A stretch of 10,777 nucleotides of DNA from an uncultured Oscillospiraceae bacterium (GTDB lineage: Bacteria > Bacillota > Clostridia > Oscillospirales > Oscillospiraceae): NCBI GenBank assembly GCA_934643765.1, contig CAKUCT010000050.1:1-10777 (forward strand), in the 5' to 3' direction. The notes under the pieces were generated by a model. The model saw only the letters and a program-made list of their open reading frames with translations, made no database searches and was not told where the DNA came from. A program made the position numbers and the translations under genes. Every line of letters begins with the position of its first letter. Within the stretch, counting starts at the first letter, position 1. Below are positions 6,312 through 10,777 of this stretch, piece after piece.

Positions 6312-6905
6312 CTATGATTGTTTTTTGCTGACTGCCTTGACAATCCGGGCAATCGCCGCGCTCAGCACCGCGTTGACGCCAAGCTCCACGAGGAAATTGA
6401 CGCCGATAAACGCGACAAAGAGATAGTAGACAACGTCCGTTCCGCCCGCAAAGTCCTGCAGAATGCCGCGGAAGACCGTCAGCATGCCGATGGCAAATAC
6501 GCCGGTGTTGACAATCGGCGCGCAGACAGCCGCTACAATGCACCCGAGGGTCTGCTTTTTGGACAGCGCCTTATACACAAGTCCTGCAACCCAGCCGCAG
6601 AGCACCGCCTTGCCCACACAGATGACAAACAGCCAGAATGGGCTTGCCACCCACAGCATGTTCGTAAACTTATCGGTTCCGACAATGCCCGCGATCAAAC
6701 AGACAGCGCCAAAAACGCCGCCAAGGAACGCACCGGCTCCCGGCCCAAAGACAATCGCGCCGACAACGATCGGAACCAGCGTCAAAGAGATCGGCACAGG
6801 ACCGATTTTGATTCCGCTTGCGACGGTTTGCAGCACAACGATGATCGCTGCCAGCAGCGCCAGCGACGTCAGACGGACAACGGATGTGTGTTTTTTGCTA
6901 TTCAT
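6312..6905 (-). CDS. ECF transporter S component, vitamin specificity unknown
   Basis: Integral membrane protein of 197 residues, typical for substrate-binding S subunits of energy-coupling-factor transporters, which capture a vitamin and work with the shared EcfA/EcfA'/EcfT module. About six hydrophobic segments are seen (near 10-30, 36-55, 57-78, 83-110, 118-145 and 158-190). The N-terminal stretch RLTSLALLAAIIVVLQ and the following GPVPISLTLVPIVVGAIVFGPGAGAFLGG are characteristic of the family. The ATG at 6905 has GGAGG six bases upstream. No EcfA or EcfT gene is near, as is usual for group II S subunits. The gene lies before a thiamine- and lipoate-dependent dehydrogenase operon but is closed by its own terminator, so a cofactor role is only suggestive. 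Folate, pantothenate, thiamine precursors, lipoate and others remain possible. Confidence 0.8.
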   Translation of the reverse strand: MNSKKHTSVVRLTSLALLAAIIVVLQTVASGIKIGPVPISLTLVPIVVGAIVFGPGAGAFLGGVFGAVCLIAGIVGTDKFTNMLWVASPFWLFVICVGKAVLCGWVAGLVYKALSKKQTLGCIVAAVCAPIVNTGVFAIGMLTVFRGILQDFAGGTDVVYYLFVAFIGVNFLVELGVNAVLSAAIARIVKAVSKKQS

Positions 6906-6963
6906 AAGTTACCTCCAGCTCTCGCTCCGGCACCTTCGTCCGGATGCAATGCCATTATTTTTT

Positions 6964-7020
6964 CGGCAGCTTCCTGCCGTGCGGGTTTTCCCGCATGGGT
7001 AAATTACGCGGTTTTCCGCG
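6964..7020. repeat. Three tandem short hairpins between ftsK and the ECF gene
   Basis: Three perfect small stems follow each other: CGCGG/CCGCG (7007-7011 with 7016-7020), TGCGGG/CCCGCA (6980-6985 with 6990-6995) and CGGCAG/CTGCCG (6964-6969 with 6974-6979). Each has a 4-base loop. On the minus transcript the loops read AAAA, AAAA and GAAG, and the last stem is followed by A-residues rather than U. So they are not standard terminators for ftsK; they may act in mRNA processing or stability. The rest of this 121-base gap shows no clear -35/-10 pair. Confidence 0.6.
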
Positions 7021-7026
7021 GAATTT

Positions 7027-9948
7027 CTAGGGTATTTCCTCTTCGACGGGCGGCTCATATACCACTTCCGGAATCGCTGTCTGCGTGCCGGACTGCATGG
7101 CCTGCCACTGCTCTTTTGTAATGAGCAGCTGCCGGGGCTTGGAGCCCTCAAAGTGTCCGACAATGCCGCGCTCTTCCATTTCGTCCATAATACGCGCAGC
7201 TCTGGCGTAGCCGAGCTTGAGTCTGCGCTGGAGCATCGAAACGGACGCCTGCCCGGTCTCTAAGATCACCTCAACCGCAGCCGGAAGCATTTCGTCTCCG
7301 TCATCTGCAGGTGCATCAGCCGATACATTGGCTCCGGCAGCGCTTCCGCCCTTGCCGCTCTCGGCCGCCTTCTTCTCAATCTCGGCCATGACCTCGTCGG
7401 AATACTCCGCCGTGTTCGAGCGTTTGATGAACTCCACGACCTGCTGCACCTCATCGTCTGTAATGAAGCAGCCCTGCACGCGCTTGGGTTTGCCCTGGCC
7501 AAGGGGCGCATAGAGCATGTCGCCCTTGCCGACCAGCTTTTCCGCACCGGCCGTGTCGAGAATGATACGCGACTCCATCGCGGAGGCCACCGCAAACGCG
7601 ATTCTCGACGGAATATTTGCCTTCATCAAGCCCGTAATAACGTCCGCGGACGGACGCTGCGTCGCAATGACCAGATGCATGCCCGCCGCACGGCCCATCT
7701 GCGCCACGCGGCAGATCGACTCTTCGACTTCCTTAGCCGCCACCAGCATGAGGTCGGCCAGCTCGTCGATCACGACCACAACCTGCGGCATCGTCTCAAA
7801 CTCGCCCGTGGCCCTGGCCTGCTTGTTATATGACTCCAGATCGCGCACGCCCGTGTCCGCCATCAGGCGGTACCGGCGCATCATCTCCGTCACCGCCCAC
7901 TGCAGCGCGCCCGCCGCCTTCTTGGGGTCTGTCACGACCGGGATGAGCAGATGCGGAATGCCGTTGTAAATGCCAAGCTCGACCATCTTCGGGTCGACCA
8001 TGATGAGCTTGACCTCTTCAGGCTTCGCCTTATACAGAAGCGAAATAATCAGCGAGTTCATGCACACCGACTTACCGGAGCCGGTCGTACCGGCAATGAG
8101 CAGGTGCGGCAGTCTTCCGATGTCGCCGATGATGCGGTTGCCGCCGATGTCCTTGCCGACAGCAAACGAAATTCTGGATTTGCTCTTTTCAAACTCCGGC
8201 GAGTCAATGACGTCCCGCGCCAGAACCGTTGAGACCACGCGGTTCGGCACCTCAATGCCGACCACAGAGATTTTCTCCGGAATGGCCGCAATACGCACGC
8301 CCGACGCGCCCAGCGCCAATGCAATATCGTCGGCCAGATTTGTAACCTTGGAAAGCTTCACGCCGCGGCTGAGCTCCAGCTCATAGCGCGTAACCGACGG
8401 GCCGCGCGTGACATTGATGATATTTGCCTCAATGCCGAACGATTTGAGCGTATCGCCCAGGCGCTCGGCGTTCTGCCGCATTTCTTCGGTGCCGTCGTGT
8501 GCCGCGCCGGAGCCCTGCTTCAAAAGCGATACCGGCGGATACTGATACGCTGGCGGCTCTGGCGCACTTGCAATCTCCTGCGCGATGGCCGCAGCCTCCA
8601 GATGGACATCCTCTTTTTTGATTTTCTCTTCTGCCGGCGGCTCAAGCGGCGGCAGACTCTCCGAGATTGCGCTTACCACAGCCTCGGGCTTCAGCTGCGG
8701 CTTATTGGCCGCGCTGGCCGCCGCCATAAATGACGCCGCAGCTCCGGCCACTGCCGCAGCCGGTGCCGAAGAAAGGGGCGCCGGCGCCGCCGGATGCGGC
8801 TGATAGTCCGCATGTGATATCTCTTCGGAAACCGGTTCGCTTTGTGCCGTCTCTTCCCCGGCCTCCCGCTTGTCCTGCGCAGCGGGCGTCTGCCGCGGCA
8901 CAACCAGCGGCGGCACGTCCCGTCGCAGCTCGTCCAAGTTCAAAGGCGGCAGCTGCTTGGGAAGCGGCTGCTCCTGCATCGCCGGTTCGTCTTCCACCGC
9001 CTGCGCGTCCATATCCTGCGGCGCAGAAGAAAGCGGCCGGGCCGCCAGAATGTCCGGGCCCTCGTCCTGCTCCTCACACGCTTTGGCCTGCGCCTGTTTT
9101 TGCTCCTTGCGGCTCTGCTCCAGATAGACATCCGGCCGCATGACCGTCTTGTCCTTTTTGCGTTTCGGCTCCTGCACCGGCAGCGGCGGCTCGTCGACCG
9201 GAAGATCGAACTCCGACGCCTTTGCGCGGCGGCGCTCGGCCTGCTGCTCAACGTGCGCAATGTGCTTCTGCGCCACATGGTTCACCAGCACCTCCGCCGG
9301 GTCCGGATGCTCGCGCTTCGGCTCGTCATATTCGACTCTGGGCCGGTTCTTGATCGCCGTAATAATGCCGCTGACCGTCATGTTGAGGCTCGTAATCAGC
9401 TCCATCGTCAGCGCCGCCAGCAGCACAATCACCGCGCCGGGCTTGCTGATAATCAGCTCCAGCAGCTGCGCCAGAAATCCTGCCAGCGCGCCCGCGCTGC
9501 TGCCGTCCAGTCCGCCCTCCCAGAGCTCCGCCAGCATCGACGCGGACCACTCGGCCCCCGTCTGCCCACCGACGAGCTGCACCAGCGCGCCGATCGTCAC
9601 GGCCAGCAGGAAGCTGCACGTCACGCGCAGCGCGACGGGCCTTCCGTCATGCAGCAGCAGAATCAGAAAGCCCATCACAAACGAAAACGGCAGTATGTAA
9701 AGTCCGGAGCCGATCAGCCCCTTGAATACCGACATCAACAGCGAAATGAACGCCGCCTTCACGCCGAAGCAGCCCAGCACCGTGCACAGCGCCAGCACCA
9801 GACACACAATCGCGCCGACCTCGCGGCGGATGGGCTCCGGCTTTTTGGCCTTTGCACGGGAGCTTTTTGACGTGCTTTTCCGGCCGCCGGAGGATTTTCC
9901 GGTAGATTTTGCGCCGGAGGCACGTTTTTTTGTTTGCTTTTCAGCCAT
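7027..9948 (-). CDS. ftsK: DNA translocase FtsK/SpoIIIE
   Basis: Septum-anchored ATPase motor that pumps chromosomal DNA through the closing division septum (or into a forespore). It has 973 residues from the chosen ATG. The order is a basic Lys/Ser-rich N-terminus (1-40), four or so membrane segments (about 43-195), a long Pro/Ala/Glu/Gln-rich linker (about 205-470), the alpha/beta motor with Walker A GTTGSGKS (620-627) and Walker B VVVVIDEL (Asp727, Glu728), ATQRPSADVITG (762-773), and the winged-helix gamma domain (about 900-940, MLQRRLKLGYARAARIMDEM) that reads orienting sequences in DNA. I chose the ATG at 9948, behind AGGAUGGAG, because an upstream in-frame start at 10011 would lie inside uppP. 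It is 14 bases after the uppP stop, so the two are likely cotranscribed. FtsK and SpoIIIE cannot be separated by sequence alone. Confidence 0.95.
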   Translation of the reverse strand: MAEKQTKKRASGAKSTGKSSGGRKSTSKSSRAKAKKPEPIRREVGAIVCLVLALCTVLGCFGVKAAFISLLMSVFKGLIGSGLYILPFSFVMGFLILLLHDGRPVALRVTCSFLLAVTIGALVQLVGGQTGAEWSASMLAELWEGGLDGSSAGALAGFLAQLLELIISKPGAVIVLLAALTMELITSLNMTVSGIITAIKNRPRVEYDEPKREHPDPAEVLVNHVAQKHIAHVEQQAERRRAKASEFDLPVDEPPLPVQEPKRKKDKTVMRPDVYLEQSRKEQKQAQAKACEEQDEGPDILAARPLSSAPQDMDAQAVEDEPAMQEQPLPKQLPPLNLDELRRDVPPLVVPRQTPAAQDKREAGEETAQSEPVSEEISHADYQPHPAAPAPLSSAPAAAVAGAAASFMAAASAANKPQLKPEAVVSAISESLPPLEPPAEEKIKKEDVHLEAAAIAQEIASAPEPPAYQYPPVSLLKQGSGAAHDGTEEMRQNAERLGDTLKSFGIEANIINVTRGPSVTRYELELSRGVKLSKVTNLADDIALALGASGVRIAAIPEKISVVGIEVPNRVVSTVLARDVIDSPEFEKSKSRISFAVGKDIGGNRIIGDIGRLPHLLIAGTTGSGKSVCMNSLIISLLYKAKPEEVKLIMVDPKMVELGIYNGIPHLLIPVVTDPKKAAGALQWAVTEMMRRYRLMADTGVRDLESYNKQARATGEFETMPQVVVVIDELADLMLVAAKEVEESICRVAQMGRAAGMHLVIATQRPSADVITGLMKANIPSRIAFAVASAMESRIILDTAGAEKLVGKGDMLYAPLGQGKPKRVQGCFITDDEVQQVVEFIKRSNTAEYSDEVMAEIEKKAAESGKGGSAAGANVSADAPADDGDEMLPAAVEVILETGQASVSMLQRRLKLGYARAARIMDEMEERGIVGHFEGSKPRQLLITKEQWQAMQSGTQTAIPEVVYEPPVEEEIP

Positions 9949-9962
9949 GAAGCTCCATCCTT

Positions 9963-10777
9963 TCAGGAAATCAGGGACAGCAGCAGCGTCACCAGCCCCG
10001 CGCCCCAGCAATAATAACAGAAACCGCCGAATTTTCCGCGCTGTACCATCAGCCGCAGGAAGTAGATGGCGAAATACCCCGACACAAACGCGACAACCAC
10101 GCCCACCAGGTACATCGGCACATAGCTCCAGTCTACGCCGCCGGAAAATGCCTTGACCAGCGACACAAGATTTGCGCCGACGACGGCCGGAATGGACAGC
10201 AGGAACGAAAACTTCACCGCGAAGTTCCGCTCAAAGCCGCGCAGCATCCCTGCGCTGATCGTCGTTCCGGACCGCGACAGTCCCGGCACCACCGCAACCG
10301 CCTGCGCCAGACCCACAATCAGCGCGTCAGACGTTGTCGAGCTGCGCTCGTCCTTGTTGCCGTGGCCCATGCGGTCGGCGGCAAAGAGCAGAAAGCCCGT
10401 CATCACAAACGCAAAGCCGATAAAGAACGTATTCTGGTACAAGCTCTCTACCACATTCGATAAAAACGCGGCCGGAATCAGCGGCAGCGTCGCGATAATC
10501 AGGAAGCTGATCAGCCGCCGCTCGCGCCGGTTCGGCTTTACGCCGCGCGGCGCTCTGCGGATGTGGAGCATGCGCAGAAATTCTGTGACAACCTCACGCA
10601 CATCTTTCCAGAACGCCAGGATCACCGCCGCCAGCGTTCCCAGGTGCAGCAGCACATCAAAGAGCATGTGGTTTTCCATATCGCCGATGGCGAGAAACTT
10701 CTGCAGCACCGCCAGATGGCCGGAGCTGGAGATCGGCAGAAACTCTGCCAGTCCCTGCACGATCCCCAGCAAAGCAG
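9963..10777 (-). CDS. uppP: Undecaprenyl-diphosphatase UppP (BacA), 5' end off window
   Basis: Integral membrane enzyme that dephosphorylates undecaprenyl pyrophosphate to recycle the lipid carrier for peptidoglycan; extra copies give bacitracin resistance. About 271 residues are visible; the reading frame is open to the right edge, so perhaps 8-15 N-terminal residues are missing. Both family signatures are present: EFLPISSSGH near the start and VPGLSRSGTTISAG in the middle. Several long hydrophobic segments agree with the multi-pass topology. The stop is at 9965-9963, just before ftsK. Pairing a carrier-lipid gene with a division motor makes a cell-envelope/division unit. The assignment is certain; the start codon is not visible. 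Confidence 0.95.
   Translation of the reverse strand, partial: ALLGIVQGLAEFLPISSSGHLAVLQKFLAIGDMENHMLFDVLLHLGTLAAVILAFWKDVREVVTEFLRMLHIRRAPRGVKPNRRERRLISFLIIATLPLIPAAFLSNVVESLYQNTFFIGFAFVMTGFLLFAADRMGHGNKDERSSTTSDALIVGLAQAVAVVPGLSRSGTTISAGMLRGFERNFAVKFSFLLSIPAVVGANLVSLVKAFSGGVDWSYVPMYLVGVVVAFVSGYFAIYFLRLMVQRGKFGGFCYYCWGAGLVTLLLSLIS

Noticed and set aside
6073..6543. 156-residue minus-strand frame across the ECF gene end and the terminator
   Set aside because: Runs through a terminator and a promoter and is out of frame with the ECF gene; Cys/Arg-rich shadow.
6906..6962. Resemblance to the tetrahydrofolate riboswitch (CATTGCATCCGG near the ECF start)
   Set aside because: Only the one 3' string matches from memory; the other conserved arm and overall fold are absent.
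8842..9870. 342-residue Arg/Gln/Leu-rich open frame opposite ftsK
   Set aside because: Composition typical of an antisense frame over the FtsK linker and membrane region; no start signal or domain.
9949..10011. Upstream ftsK start adding 21 residues
   Set aside because: It would overlap the end of uppP, and the added residues are not FtsK-like. The ATG at 9948 has a good ribosome site and a Lys-rich start typical of the family.
10770..10772. TTG as the uppP start
   Set aside because: The frame stays open to the window edge and the family has several more residues before this point, so this is an internal Leu codon.

Overview
The window is about 10.8 kb of GC-rich DNA in which every gene I can support lies on the minus strand. 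A T-box riboswitch, intrinsic terminators with U-tracts, consensus sigma-A promoters, strong Shine-Dalgarno sites and an ECF-type vitamin-transport subunit together point to a Bacillota genome. High GC with this gene content suggests an anaerobic gut-type clostridium such as an Oscillospiraceae member. That placement is inference; there is no rRNA or other taxonomic marker here.

In the direction of transcription (right to left) there are four units. (1) uppP (3' part, running off the right edge) is followed 14 bases later by ftsK/spoIIIE: undecaprenyl-pyrophosphate recycling and septum DNA translocation. (2) After a 121-base gap with three small tandem hairpins comes an ECF transporter substrate-binding (S) subunit of unknown vitamin specificity, closed by a strong intrinsic terminator. 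(3) A TTGACA-17-TACAAT promoter drives a three-gene operon: a dihydrolipoamide acyltransferase (E2) with two lipoyl domains, a fused alpha/beta thiamine-diphosphate E1 dehydrogenase, and a HAD phosphatase, ending at an intrinsic terminator. (4) A TTGACA-17-TATAAT promoter, packed against that terminator, drives an O-acetylhomoserine sulfhydrylase gene (metY, 3' end off the left edge) through a T-box leader whose specifier reads AUG, so it should sense uncharged tRNA-Met.

The 2-oxoacid dehydrogenase module has E1 and E2 but no E3 (dihydrolipoamide dehydrogenase) in view. Its substrate (pyruvate, a branched-chain 2-oxoacid or acetoin) cannot be read from sequence alone. The complex needs thiamine diphosphate and lipoate, so the neighbouring ECF S subunit may supply a cofactor, though it sits in a separate transcription unit.

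I found no CRISPR array, insertion sequence, prophage, tRNA or rRNA. The best material is regulatory (Met T-box, overlapping terminator/promoter, hairpin arrays) together with the unusual E1-fusion/double-lipoyl E2 operon. I do not see clear evidence for a wholly new system.
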